Source: Sva-07 sp964549065 (GTDB taxonomy: Bacteria; Actinomycetota; Acidimicrobiia; Acidimicrobiales; Ilumatobacteraceae). Taken from it: a DNA stretch of 23,127 bases. The position numbers and the translations under genes were made by a program. Positions 1 through 7,321 of this stretch are shown piece after piece. The notes below the pieces were generated by a model that worked only from the letters and a program-made list of their open reading frames with translations, ran no database searches and had not been told where the DNA came from. The stretch spans positions 1-23,127 of the forward strand of contig CAZJUC010000025.1 in NCBI GenBank assembly GCA_964549065.1, in the 5' to 3' direction. Numbering within the stretch: the first letter of the stretch is position 1; each line of letters begins with the position of its first letter.

Positions 1-63
1 GTGGCGATCTTCGCAGCCGTCGAGGTCGAGAAGGCCGTGATGCGCTCGAGGGCGCAACGCTGA
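1..63 (+). CDS. C-terminal end of an unidentified plus-strand gene (partial)
   Basis: Frame 1 is open from the first base to a TGA at 61-63 and encodes 20 residues ending in EVEKAVMRSRAQR. Codon use resembles the neighbouring genes and the stop lies 19 bases from the convergent stress-protein gene, so this is probably a genuine gene end. The amphipathic tail with a basic finish resembles the last helix of P-type cation ATPases, which often sit beside Usp genes, but 20 residues cannot establish this. The function is left open. Confidence 0.5.
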   Translation: MAIFAAVEVEKAVMRSRAQR

Positions 64-82
64 CCGGGCGCCTGGATGCGGC

Positions 83-922
83 TCAGCGAGGCGGAATGAG
101 CACGATCGGCCGGTCGGCCGAATGCAACGCCTTGAGTGCGACACCACCGACACGGAGACCGGTGAGTCCTCCGAGCCCTCGTGCGCCGACAACGATGAGA
201 TCACTCTGTTGTGTCTGAGCAGCTTGCAGGAGAGTCTCAGCCACATTGGTGCCACGCAGCGCAACCGCCTCGAGTTCGACATCGGAAGCAACCAGATCGG
301 CGGCGTAGTCATCCCGGATGCGACGTTCGAGATCCGCACGCCAGTTCTCGAGTTCGGCGTCGGGTGTCTGCTCGACCGATGCCTCCTCCACCGACGCCGC
401 CACCACCCGCATGTCGGAGTCGGAACCCAGGTCCCGGACCCAGGCAACAGCAGCACGCGAGCCGTCCGAACCGTCGACAGCGACGAGGACGTTGCGGATG
501 GTGGGGCCGGCACTGCCGCCGACGATGGCGACAGGCCGATCGACATGATGGGCAAGCCACTCGGCCATGCTGCCGAGGTGAAGCAGCCCGGGGCCCGCCG
601 ATCGGCCCACACGGCCGACGACGATGAGGTCGACGTCTTCGCGGTCGGCCACGGCGAGCATCCCCGGCCCCGGCTCAGCGTGCTCGACGACATGTCGCAC
701 CGGCACATCGCCCAGCTGGGCTGCCTCGATCCATGACACCAACTCCTGTTCCTGTCGGGCAAGGAGGGTCTCGAGCCGTCCGGGACGCAACTCGGAGTCG
801 ACCGGCTCGAACCCGGTCATCACGATGACCTCGGCACCCTTGCGGGACGCGAGCTGCGACGCCCAGCGCATCGCGTTGGCGGCACCTGTCGATCCGTCGG
901 CACCGACGAGGACGTAGTTCAT
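83..922 (-). CDS. Tandem universal stress protein (two Usp domains)
   Basis: This 279-residue cytoplasmic protein has two Usp domains, about residues 1-137 and 142-279. Each begins with the usual strand and acidic turn (VLVGADGS at 4-11 and VLVAVDGS at 145-152). The second domain has a G-2x-G-9x-G nucleotide-binding pattern at G246, G249 and G259. The first is close, but has ten residues between G106 and G117. Tandem Usp proteins of this size are common in actinobacteria and many bind ATP and respond to hypoxia or dormancy. The ATG at 922 is preferred because AAGGGAG lies eight bases upstream. An in-frame ATG at 943 would add MTKGAGA. The gene is transcribed alone and a possible DevR/DosR-like box lies 60 bases upstream. 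The specific stress is not readable from sequence. Confidence 0.93.
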   Translation of the reverse strand: MNYVLVGADGSTGAANAMRWASQLASRKGAEVIVMTGFEPVDSELRPGRLETLLARQEQELVSWIEAAQLGDVPVRHVVEHAEPGPGMLAVADREDVDLIVVGRVGRSAGPGLLHLGSMAEWLAHHVDRPVAIVGGSAGPTIRNVLVAVDGSDGSRAAVAWVRDLGSDSDMRVVAASVEEASVEQTPDAELENWRADLERRIRDDYAADLVASDVELEAVALRGTNVAETLLQAAQTQQSDLIVVGARGLGGLTGLRVGGVALKALHSADRPIVLIPPR

Positions 923-981
923 CGCTCCTGCTCCCTTCGTCATTCCCGCCTCAATGATCGGATGTCCACCCGGCGGGCGGT

Positions 982-997
982 AGTGGCCAAGGTCCTG
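982..997 (-). promoter_or_regulatory. Possible DevR/DosR-type operator upstream of the stress protein
   Basis: Read on the minus strand the site is CAGGACCTTGGCCACT. It fits the DosR half-site layout (GGGAC, four bases, G-N-CCC) with two mismatches. It lies about 60 bases upstream of the chosen Usp start, within the range seen for DosR boxes, and tandem Usp genes are classic members of that regulon in mycobacteria. The match is short and imperfect, so this is a suggestion only. The rest of the 139-base gap (923-1061) shows only the Usp ribosome-binding site. Confidence 0.25.
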
Positions 998-1061
998 AGC
1001 GACCGTCGCGCCCGAGCGAAGTGCCGCCTCGGTGATCCACGCCCCACCAGCAGGCGTCGCC

Positions 1062-2369
1062 TCAGACGTCGCCGTCGAGGAAGACTCGCAGAGCAGCACC
1101 GAGGTGGGTCGGATCGTCCACGCCGCACAGTTCGCGCGCGGAGTGCATCGAGAGTTGCGGCACGCCGACATCGACGGTGGGGATGCCGAGACGTGTCGAG
1201 GTGATCGGCCCGATCGTCGAGCCGCACGGCATGTTGTTGCGTGACACGAAAACCTGCCATGGCACACCGGCGCGTTCGCAGGCCCGTTGGAACGCAGCGG
1301 CGGTGTCGCCGGAGGTGGCGTAGCGCTGGTTCGAGTTGACCTTGATCGCCGGTCCCGCGTTCACGATCGGACGATGGCCGGGTTCGTGGCGCTCGGGGTA
1401 GTTGGGGTGGACCGCGTGGGCGTTGTCCGCCGAGACGCACGCGGAGCCGGCGAGCGCTCGCGCGAGGTCGTCGGCGGATCCGCCCCGTGCGGCGACGATG
1501 CGGCCGAGCACCGATTCGAGAAACGGGCCGGCAGCGCCGGAGTTGCTCGACGAACCCACCTCCTCGTGGTCGTTGAGCACGACGACGGCGGTGTGTCCGA
1601 CCGGCGTCGCCGCGTCGAGTGCCCGGGTGGCCGCCCAGCACGAGACCTGGTTGTCGAGGCGTCCCGAAGCCAGCAGCGAGTGGTCCGCGCCGAGCACCGA
1701 GGCGCCCTGGACGTCGTAGAGGCACAGCTCCCACCACGTGGGATCGCTGCTCGTCTCGCCGACGTCTCGGATCCACGAGGCGAATTCACCGCTCGACGCA
1801 GAGCCGACACCCCAGACCGGTGTGAGGTGTTGCTGGGTGTCGAGGCTCAGGCCACCGCTGTTCACCTCGCGGTCGAGGTGCACCGCCAACTGCGGCACTC
1901 GGGCGACCGGCTCGGCGACGTTCAACAACGACAGCGACCCGTCGGCGCCGACCACGCGGCCGGCGACACCCAGGTCGCGGTCGAGCCAGCTGTTGTTGAG
2001 GATGCCCCCGTACACCTCGACCGCGAGCTGCTTCCAGCCGTGCCCGCCGGCGTCCGGGTACGGCTTCACCCGCAGACCCGGCGAGTCGGTGTGCGCGCCG
2101 ACGAGGCGGAACGGCGAGTGTGGCGGTGGCGTCTCGCCGGGCAGACGCCACGCGATGATCGCGCCGGATCGGACCACGTAGCCGTCGTTCGGGATCTCGG
2201 TCCAGGCGTCGGTCTCGTCGAGCTGGGTGAAGCCGTCGAGCCGATCGAGCGTCGACTCGACGGCATGCCACGGCGACGGCGATGCGTCGAGGTAGTCGAC
2301 CAGGTCGGTGACGTCTGGTGCCGAGCCATCGTCGGTGGGCAGTGCTGCTTCGGTGTCGGGCATGGTCAT
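1062..2369 (-). CDS. apeB: M18 family aspartyl aminopeptidase
   Basis: This 435-residue zinc aminopeptidase is the usual length for family M18, which removes N-terminal, often acidic, residues from peptides in the cytoplasm as dodecamers. All expected metal and catalytic positions are visible: H93 in GAHTDSPGLR, D239 in SGRLDNQ, the catalytic E269 and ligand E270 in NDHEEVGSSS, D315 in SADNAHAVHP, and H409 in QLSMHSAREL. The ATG at 2369 overlaps the TGA of the upstream histidine phosphatase (ATGA), so the two are probably translated together. A second in-frame ATG lies at 2363. Substrate preference within M18 cannot be determined here. The gene is intact. Confidence 0.95.
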   Translation of the reverse strand: MTMPDTEAALPTDDGSAPDVTDLVDYLDASPSPWHAVESTLDRLDGFTQLDETDAWTEIPNDGYVVRSGAIIAWRLPGETPPPHSPFRLVGAHTDSPGLRVKPYPDAGGHGWKQLAVEVYGGILNNSWLDRDLGVAGRVVGADGSLSLLNVAEPVARVPQLAVHLDREVNSGGLSLDTQQHLTPVWGVGSASSGEFASWIRDVGETSSDPTWWELCLYDVQGASVLGADHSLLASGRLDNQVSCWAATRALDAATPVGHTAVVVLNDHEEVGSSSNSGAAGPFLESVLGRIVAARGGSADDLARALAGSACVSADNAHAVHPNYPERHEPGHRPIVNAGPAIKVNSNQRYATSGDTAAAFQRACERAGVPWQVFVSRNNMPCGSTIGPITSTRLGIPTVDVGVPQLSMHSARELCGVDDPTHLGAALRVFLDGDV

Positions 2370-2989
2370 CCTCGCTGGAAGAGCCCCATCGGGAGGCCGG
2401 TCCCGCGGAGGTGGCTGGTCTCGTTGACGGTCACGATCGAGCGCTCGCCGCTGGACGCGGCGGCGACTCGGTTGATCGAGGTGTAGTTCGGGTAGAAGAA
2501 GCCGCGTGCGAACTCGCCGAGGCCCAGGACGTGTGAGAGGTAGCCGTTGATGGTCCCACCGTGGCACACCACAGCGACCTTCTCGCCGGGATGGTCGTCG
2601 ATGATCGTCTCGATCGCATCGAGCACCCGGGCCCGGAAGGCACCCTCGGACTCGTCCGAGGTCCATTCACCGGCCAGCATCGCCTGCCATCGCGGGTCGT
2701 TGGTGGCCTTGAGTTCCTCGACCGGCACGTACTCGGGGCTGTTCTGGTCCCACTCGGCCACACCGGGCGAGATGCGGACGTCGGTCCCCAGCCGTTGCGA
2801 CAGCGGCGCCGCGGTCTCTCTGGCCCGCGCCAACGGGCTCGCGTACACCGCATCGATGTGTTCGGATTCGAGGTAGCGGGCGAGATGGTCGGCCTGCTGG
2901 TGGCCTTGCGGCGCGAGCTCGGGATCGGCGACGCCCTCGGTGAGTTCTCGGCGAACCGGCAGGCCATGTCTGATGATCAACAGTTCCAT
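2366..2989 (-). CDS. Histidine phosphatase family protein (phosphoglycerate mutase-like)
   Basis: This 207-residue member of the branch-1 histidine phosphatase superfamily carries the catalytic RHG motif at residues 7-9 with nucleophile H8. Also present are R55 in SPLARARETA, a likely proton-donor E79, and the second histidine H143 in VVCHGG. Members include cofactor-dependent phosphoglycerate mutases and many small-molecule phosphatases. The short length and absence of mutase-specific insertions favour a general phosphatase, but the substrate is unknown. It is the first gene of a two-gene unit with the M18 peptidase and is divergent from pyruvate kinase with only 20 bases between starts, so any promoter must overlap the neighbouring gene. 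Confidence 0.9.
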   Translation of the reverse strand: MELLIIRHGLPVRRELTEGVADPELAPQGHQQADHLARYLESEHIDAVYASPLARARETAAPLSQRLGTDVRISPGVAEWDQNSPEYVPVEELKATNDPRWQAMLAGEWTSDESEGAFRARVLDAIETIIDDHPGEKVAVVCHGGTINGYLSHVLGLGEFARGFFYPNYTSINRVAAASSGERSIVTVNETSHLRGTGLPMGLFQRG

Positions 2990-3009
2990 CGTCCGATAGA
3001 CAATCAGAT

Positions 3010-4464
3010 ATGAATCGCCGAACGAAGATCGTGGCGACCGTCGGACCTGCGAGCGACTCGGTCGCAGGGCTCGGTGCGTTGATCGACGCCGGAACCGATG
3101 TGATGCGGCTGAACCTCAGTCACGGCGATCTCGAGGGCCATCTCGCGGTACTCGACCGCATCCGTCGTGTGGCCGCCGAGCGCGACTGCGCAGTTGCGGT
3201 GCTCGCTGATCTTCCCGGCCCGAAGATCCGCGCCGGCGACTTCTCCTCGGTCGGCGTGCGCCTCGCCGCCGGCTCGATCGTCGAGCTGGTCCCCGGTGAC
3301 GGCGACAGCGACGCCCACAGGATCACGGTGGCCTACGACACCTTGCTCGACGACATCACCGCCGGTGCGCACGTCCAGCTCGGTGACGGCGCGATCTCGA
3401 TGAGGGTGCTCTCCGTCGACGATCACTGCGCGACGGCTCTCGTCGAGACCGGAGGCGACGCCACCGGACGCCCCGGGGTCCACCTGTCGTCGGACACGCT
3501 GCGTCTTCCGTCGCCGACGGAGCACGATCTCGTGCTCGCCGAGGCCGTCGCCGCGGCGGGTGTCGAATTCGTCGCGGTGTCGTTCGTACGGTCGCCGGAC
3601 GACATCGAGCAGGTGCGTGCCGTCGTCGGCGGTCGGGCGCAGCTCGTCGCCAAGATGGAGACGATGGCGTCGGTGCAGTACCTGCACGAGATCGTGTCGG
3701 CGGCCGACGTGGTGATGGTGGCGCGCGGCGATCTGGGTATCGACTGTCCGATCGAAGACGTTCCCCACCTGCAGAAACGCATCGTGCGCCACTGCGTCGA
3801 AGCCGGCGTCCCGGTCATCACCGCCACGCAGATGCTCGAGTCGATGATCACGGCGCCGTCGCCCACTCGTGCCGAGGTCAGCGACGTCGCGAACGCCGTG
3901 TTCGACGGCACCGACGCAGTGATGCTCTCGGGTGAGACGGCGATCGGCCACGACCCGGCCGCGGTGGTCCGCACGATGTCGACCGTTGCGGTTCGTGCCG
4001 AATCGGAAGCCGGCTATCGGCAGTGGGCCGATCGACTCGGACGGGTGCAGCGCCTCGCGCATCACGAGGACATGTCGAACATCGACACCGTGACCGCGGC
4101 CCTCACCCATGCCGCGTCGCAGGCAGCGAACGACGCAGGCGTCGTCGCCATCCTCTGCTGCACCCGCAGCGGTCGCACGGCACGGGCGATGGCCCGCTTC
4201 CGGCCCGGCGCGATGATGATCGGGTTGTCACCGAACGCACCTGTGGTTCGGGCGATGTCGTTGAGCTGGGGCGTCACCCCTGTCCAGGTCGATCTGTACG
4301 GCTCCACCGACGAGATGGTCTGGTTCGCAGTGGAAACCGCCGTGCAAGCGGGGCTGATCGAGTCCGGCGACCGAGTGCTGGTGCTCGCCGGTGCACCCGA
4401 CCCCGTGCGTGGGCGCCCGGCCGACGCTGCCACCGACGTGCTCAGGATCGTCAGCGTTGACTGA
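3010..4464 (+). CDS. pyk: Pyruvate kinase
   Basis: This 484-residue enzyme converts phosphoenolpyruvate and ADP to pyruvate and ATP, the last step of glycolysis. The N-terminal barrel opens with RTKIVATVGPAS, followed by MRLNLSHG with the phosphate-binding arginine R33 and then PGPKIRAGDF. The catalytic lysine is K215 with metal ligand E217 (AKMETM), followed by ARGDLGID and TATQMLESM. A C-terminal alpha/beta domain follows (residues about 350-484). Length is normal. The ATG at 3010 directly follows the divergent phosphatase start and has no Shine-Dalgarno sequence; a TAGACA hexamer ends seven bases upstream, so a leaderless transcript is possible. The downstream hydrolase overlaps its stop, suggesting co-transcription, but no functional link is evident. 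Confidence 0.97.
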   Translation: MNRRTKIVATVGPASDSVAGLGALIDAGTDVMRLNLSHGDLEGHLAVLDRIRRVAAERDCAVAVLADLPGPKIRAGDFSSVGVRLAAGSIVELVPGDGDSDAHRITVAYDTLLDDITAGAHVQLGDGAISMRVLSVDDHCATALVETGGDATGRPGVHLSSDTLRLPSPTEHDLVLAEAVAAAGVEFVAVSFVRSPDDIEQVRAVVGGRAQLVAKMETMASVQYLHEIVSAADVVMVARGDLGIDCPIEDVPHLQKRIVRHCVEAGVPVITATQMLESMITAPSPTRAEVSDVANAVFDGTDAVMLSGETAIGHDPAAVVRTMSTVAVRAESEAGYRQWADRLGRVQRLAHHEDMSNIDTVTAALTHAASQAANDAGVVAILCCTRSGRTARAMARFRPGAMMIGLSPNAPVVRAMSLSWGVTPVQVDLYGSTDEMVWFAVETAVQAGLIESGDRVLVLAGAPDPVRGRPADAATDVLRIVSVD

Positions 4465-5278
4465 TCCGAACCGACCGGTGACGGCGTCGGTGTGGTCGGA
4501 GACCGCTGGGGCGTCGACATCGCCGCCCCTCGTCGTCGTGCACGGATCGATGGACCGGTCAGCAGGGTTGTTGCGTCTGAGCCGCCGACTCGACACGACC
4601 CATCATGTCGTACGTTACGACCGGCGCGGCTATGGGCGTTCCCGCGGTGTCGGGCCACCGTGGACGGTCGAGGCGAACATCGACGACCTGCTCGACGTCC
4701 TCGGCTCGCTGGCGGGCGCCGACGCCGTCGAACCGCCGCCGGCAGTGCTCGTCGGTCACAGCTTCGGCGGCAACGTCGCGCTCGGCGCAGCGGCTCGGCG
4801 ACCGGACCTGGTGCTCGGGGTGGTGGTCTACGAGATGCCGTTGTCGTGGCTCGACTGGTGGCCGGGCAGCAGCGCCGGCGCGGCGGCGATGGGCGTCGAC
4901 GACCCGGGCGATGCAGCCGAGGCGTTCATGCGCCGACTCGTCGGCGACACCGTGTGGGAACGTCTTCCGCCGGCGAAACGCGCCGAACGGCGCGGCGAAG
5001 GCGCCGCGATGGTCGCCGAACTCGCGGACCTGCGTCGTCGTGCGCCGTGGACGGGCGAGCAGATCGATACGCCGGTGCTCGCGCTGTTCGGTGAGTATGC
5101 CCGTCCGCACCACCGCACGGCCATGGAGGCCATGGGCGACCTGATCGCCGGCTGCGCGACCGCGATGGTCCCCGGAGCCGGCCACGCCGGCCCGCACACG
5201 CACCCCGACGCGGTCGCTGCGTCGATCACGCCGTTCCTGGCGACGCTCGGTGCCGGATCAGCCGCGTCCGCCGGCTGA
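4457..5278 (+). CDS. Alpha/beta fold hydrolase
   Basis: A 273-residue single-domain alpha/beta hydrolase if started at the TTG at 4457, which overlaps the pyk stop by eight bases and has AGGA nine bases upstream. GTG codons at 4478 and 4490 are alternatives. The oxyanion strand PLVVVHGSMD is followed by the nucleophile elbow GHSFGG with S102, and the catalytic histidine is H243 in GAGHAG. The usual acid after strand 7 (G-x-x-D) is not conserved: the segment reads FGEYARPHH, so E213 or another residue must serve, or the enzyme is atypical. The substrate is unknown. Its last 53 bases overlap the 3' end of the convergent MFS gene, and the C-terminal tail (about the last 12 residues) is low-complexity Ala/Gly/Ser. 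Confidence 0.88.
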   Translation: MTDPNRPVTASVWSETAGASTSPPLVVVHGSMDRSAGLLRLSRRLDTTHHVVRYDRRGYGRSRGVGPPWTVEANIDDLLDVLGSLAGADAVEPPPAVLVGHSFGGNVALGAAARRPDLVLGVVVYEMPLSWLDWWPGSSAGAAAMGVDDPGDAAEAFMRRLVGDTVWERLPPAKRAERRGEGAAMVAELADLRRRAPWTGEQIDTPVLALFGEYARPHHRTAMEAMGDLIAGCATAMVPGAGHAGPHTHPDAVAASITPFLATLGAGSAASAG

Positions 5279-6503
5279 CGAGCAGGCACGACATCGCCAC
5301 GACCGCCGCCGTGGCTGCCAGGACGGCGGTCCCCTCGACACCGTGGATGCCATAGAGCCATCCACTCAGCACGGCGCCGCTCGCCCGGGCCACCGTGCCG
5401 ACGGCGTTGCCGACGGCAAGGGTCGAGCCCCGTGCGTCCGGCATCGATTCGCTCACCAGTGACAACGACACCACGAAAGCGAGTTCGAACCCGAGCAGGA
5501 ACACCACCAGCCCGATGATCCCCGCCCAGAGTCGGTCGTCGGCGCCGACCATCACCGCCAATCCCACGAGGAGCGCCCCCAGTCCGCCGAGCGTGGTGCG
5601 CAGCTTGCCCAGCCGGTCGGCGAACACGGCGCTGCCCACGCTCGAGACGAGTTCGGTGGCGCCGAACAGCATGGCGACGGCGCCGATGCCGCCGGTCGAG
5701 ACCCCGAAGGCGTCGTCGAGCCAGGTCCCCGAGATCACGAAGACCGACAGTCCGGCCATTGCCGTCGTGGCCGAGCCGATCATCACCAACCACGCCGTGA
5801 TCGTGATCGACGCCGACGCCGACGCCGACGCCGCATCGACGGCGACCGCACCGCCGGCTCCGTCGGCGTGCGCCCGGGTCGGGTTCGAGGCGTCGAGACG
5901 ATCGATGTGGGGGGCGGGTGTCGGCGCGGGCAAGGTGGTGGCAACCAGCAGCGCTGCGAGCACACAGGCGACGGCGATCGCGACGAACGGTCCACGCCAG
6001 CCGAAGACGTTGATCAGCAGGGCGACGATCGGGGCGCCCGCGAGCAACGCGATCGCCCACGACGTCTCGTACAGCCCGAGCGAGCGGGCTCTCCAGCGGT
6101 AGTCCACCCGGTGGCTGATCCAGGCCTGCCCCGCGACCGTGAGATTGGAGACGCCGAGCACCAACACGAAGAAGGAGATCGCAAACGTGGTGACCGTGCC
6201 GACGAGCGCCAGGACGGCCGACGCGCCGACGAGACCCAGCGCTGCGATCATCACCGTTCGTTCCCGGCCGCGGTCGAGGTGCCGTCCGACGAAGATCGTC
6301 GACAGCCCGGCCGCCTCTCCGACCCCGAGAACCGTCGTGAGCTGGGTCGTCGTGGCGCCGAAGGCCCGCTCGAGGGTCGGCAGGAACGGCGGAATCCACC
6401 GCAACGCCACATTGGTGACGGTCTTCGCCGCTGTCAGCCGCGCGAGGGTGGGGCCGTCGACCCGGGATGTCGAGTCGACGACGTCGGCAGCGTCAGCCGC
6501 CAT
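5226..6503 (-). CDS. MFS transporter, 12-helix type
   Basis: This 425-residue integral membrane protein has about twelve hydrophobic segments in two halves. The loop between helices 2 and 3 has a motif-A-like GRHLDRGRERT and the matching loop in the second half reads ADRLGKLRTT, the hallmark of the major facilitator superfamily. The central cytoplasmic loop is long and contains an (Ala-Ser)4 run encoded by a hexanucleotide repeat. Substrate cannot be assigned; general drug or metabolite efflux families look similar. The ATG at 6503 lies eleven bases inside the upstream 104-residue membrane protein gene, indicating translational coupling. The 3' end overlaps the convergent hydrolase by 53 bases, an antisense overlap without an obvious terminator between the genes. 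Confidence 0.9.
   Translation of the reverse strand: MAADAADVVDSTSRVDGPTLARLTAAKTVTNVALRWIPPFLPTLERAFGATTTQLTTVLGVGEAAGLSTIFVGRHLDRGRERTVMIAALGLVGASAVLALVGTVTTFAISFFVLVLGVSNLTVAGQAWISHRVDYRWRARSLGLYETSWAIALLAGAPIVALLINVFGWRGPFVAIAVACVLAALLVATTLPAPTPAPHIDRLDASNPTRAHADGAGGAVAVDAASASASASITITAWLVMIGSATTAMAGLSVFVISGTWLDDAFGVSTGGIGAVAMLFGATELVSSVGSAVFADRLGKLRTTLGGLGALLVGLAVMVGADDRLWAGIIGLVVFLLGFELAFVVSLSLVSESMPDARGSTLAVGNAVGTVARASGAVLSGWLYGIHGVEGTAVLAATAAVVAMSCLLVSRRTRLIRHRASPGTA
5809..5832. repeat. Four tandem copies of GACGCC within the MFS gene
   Basis: Four perfect copies of the hexamer GACGCC lie head to tail. On the coding (minus) strand they give alternating Ala and Ser codons in the linker between the two halves of the transporter. 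Such a repeat can gain or lose units without a frameshift, changing only linker length. No other tandem repeat of this kind was noticed in the window. Confidence 0.85.
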
Positions 6504-6807
6504 CGGACGGTGCGCCCGAGCGGGGATCCGAGATGGCGACGGTGACCCCGAAGAACGAACACTCGGTGTCGCTCACGGTCACATCGGTGCCCGCCAACTC
6601 GAAGCTGTTCTGCACCTTGTCGGCACAGTCCTGCAGCGACACCCGTTGCGTCCACACGGCGAAGGCCAAGAGTGCGAGCAGTGCCGCGACGGCGAACTTC
6701 TGCACGATCGACTTCATGATCCAGAACGACACGATGGCACCGAGGACCAAGGCGGTGGCGGCCACGATCGCGATCGTCTTGGCGTCGTCGAGGGACAGGG
6801 CGAGCAC
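6493..6807 (-). CDS. Small two-helix membrane protein, unknown function
   Basis: I do not recognise this 104-residue protein. Two hydrophobic helices at about residues 11-31 and 36-53 flank a short basic loop (MKSIVQK). By the positive-inside rule both ends lie outside, leaving a soluble C-terminal tail of about 50 residues. The only two cysteines, C61 and C83, lie in that tail and could form a disulfide. The start is a GTG at 6807, the only usable start in frame. It has no well-placed Shine-Dalgarno sequence, but a TACAGT hexamer ends six bases upstream, consistent with a leaderless mRNA. It overlaps the MFS start by eleven bases, so it could be an accessory or regulator of that transporter, which is inference from position only. 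Confidence 0.75.
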   Translation of the reverse strand: MLALSLDDAKTIAIVAATALVLGAIVSFWIMKSIVQKFAVAALLALLAFAVWTQRVSLQDCADKVQNSFELAGTDVTVSDTECSFFGVTVAISDPRSGAPSDGG

Positions 6808-6813
6808 GCGAGC

Positions 6814-6819
6814 ACTGTA
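6814..6819 (-). promoter_or_regulatory. -10 hexamer TACAGT, leaderless promoter of the 104-residue protein gene
   Basis: TACAGT matches the actinobacterial -10 pattern TANNNT. Six bases separate it from the GTG start at 6807, the spacing expected when transcription begins at the start codon. No -35 box is evident. It is divergent from the promoter at 6842-6847, and only 48 bases separate the two genes. Confidence 0.55.
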
Positions 6820-6841
6820 GGCCGATGAGCTCCTCGTCGCC

Positions 6842-6847
6842 TACGAT
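6842..6847 (+). promoter_or_regulatory. -10 hexamer TACGAT, leaderless promoter of the DUF3151 gene
   Basis: TACGAT matches TANNNT and ends eight bases before the GTG at 6856. The intervening CCCCACGC contains no ribosome-binding site, so a leaderless transcript is the simplest reading. No -35 box was recognised. Confidence 0.55.
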
Positions 6848-6855
6848 CCCCACGC

Positions 6856-7290
6856 GTGAGTGACCAGCCGATCAACTTCTCCAGCGGTCTCCCGAGCACC
6901 GTCATCCCCGCAGTCGACCCCGAACTCGCGCAGCGGCTCGCTGCTGCCCTCGACCAGCCCGCCGAGGAGCGACGCGCGGCAGTGGCCGAGGTCGTTGCCT
7001 CGGCGCCTCGATTCCTCGACGGCTGGGCCGAACTGGGCGACCTCGGGCGCGACACCATCGAGCGCTACGCGGCGTACCGGGTCGGCTACCACCGTGGCCT
7101 CGACACCCTGCGGGCCAACGGCTGGCGCGGGAGCGGCTACGTGAGGTGGTCCGAGCCGACCAACCACGGATTCCTGCGCTCGCTGCGAGGTCTCGGGGAG
7201 ATGGCCGCCGAGATCGGAGAGTCCGACGAGGCCGAACGGTGCCGCACCTTCCTGGCGCAGCTCGATCCGACGGGACCTCCCGCTGGCTGA
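6856..7290 (+). CDS. DUF3151 domain protein
   Basis: This 144-residue protein matches the actinobacterial DUF3151 family along its length. It opens with PSTVIPAVDPELAQRL, has the conserved core GYHRGLDTLRANGW followed by W-x-x-P-x-N-x-GFLR (residues about 98-110), and ends with GESDEAERCRTFLAQLDP. It is soluble and mostly helical, with no signal peptide. No biochemical function is established for the family as far as I know. The GTG at 6856 fits both the family N-terminus and a -10 element eight bases upstream. It is followed after 31 bases by the MobA-like gene and is probably co-transcribed with it. Confidence 0.9.
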   Translation: MSDQPINFSSGLPSTVIPAVDPELAQRLAAALDQPAEERRAAVAEVVASAPRFLDGWAELGDLGRDTIERYAAYRVGYHRGLDTLRANGWRGSGYVRWSEPTNHGFLRSLRGLGEMAAEIGESDEAERCRTFLAQLDPTGPPAG

Positions 7291-7321
7291 CCCGAGCCGG
7301 CGACACCCACTGGTCGGCGCC

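Noticed and set aside
943..1267. N-terminal extension of the stress protein upstream of 922
   Set aside because: The added residues lack Usp character and run into the M18 gene, while the ATG at 922 has a good ribosome-binding site and matches the domain start.
2990..3009. A full divergent leaderless promoter pair between the phosphatase and pyruvate kinase
   Set aside because: On the pyk side TAGACA has the right spacing but lacks the final T, and the phosphatase side has no TANNNT at the right distance, so it was not listed as a feature.
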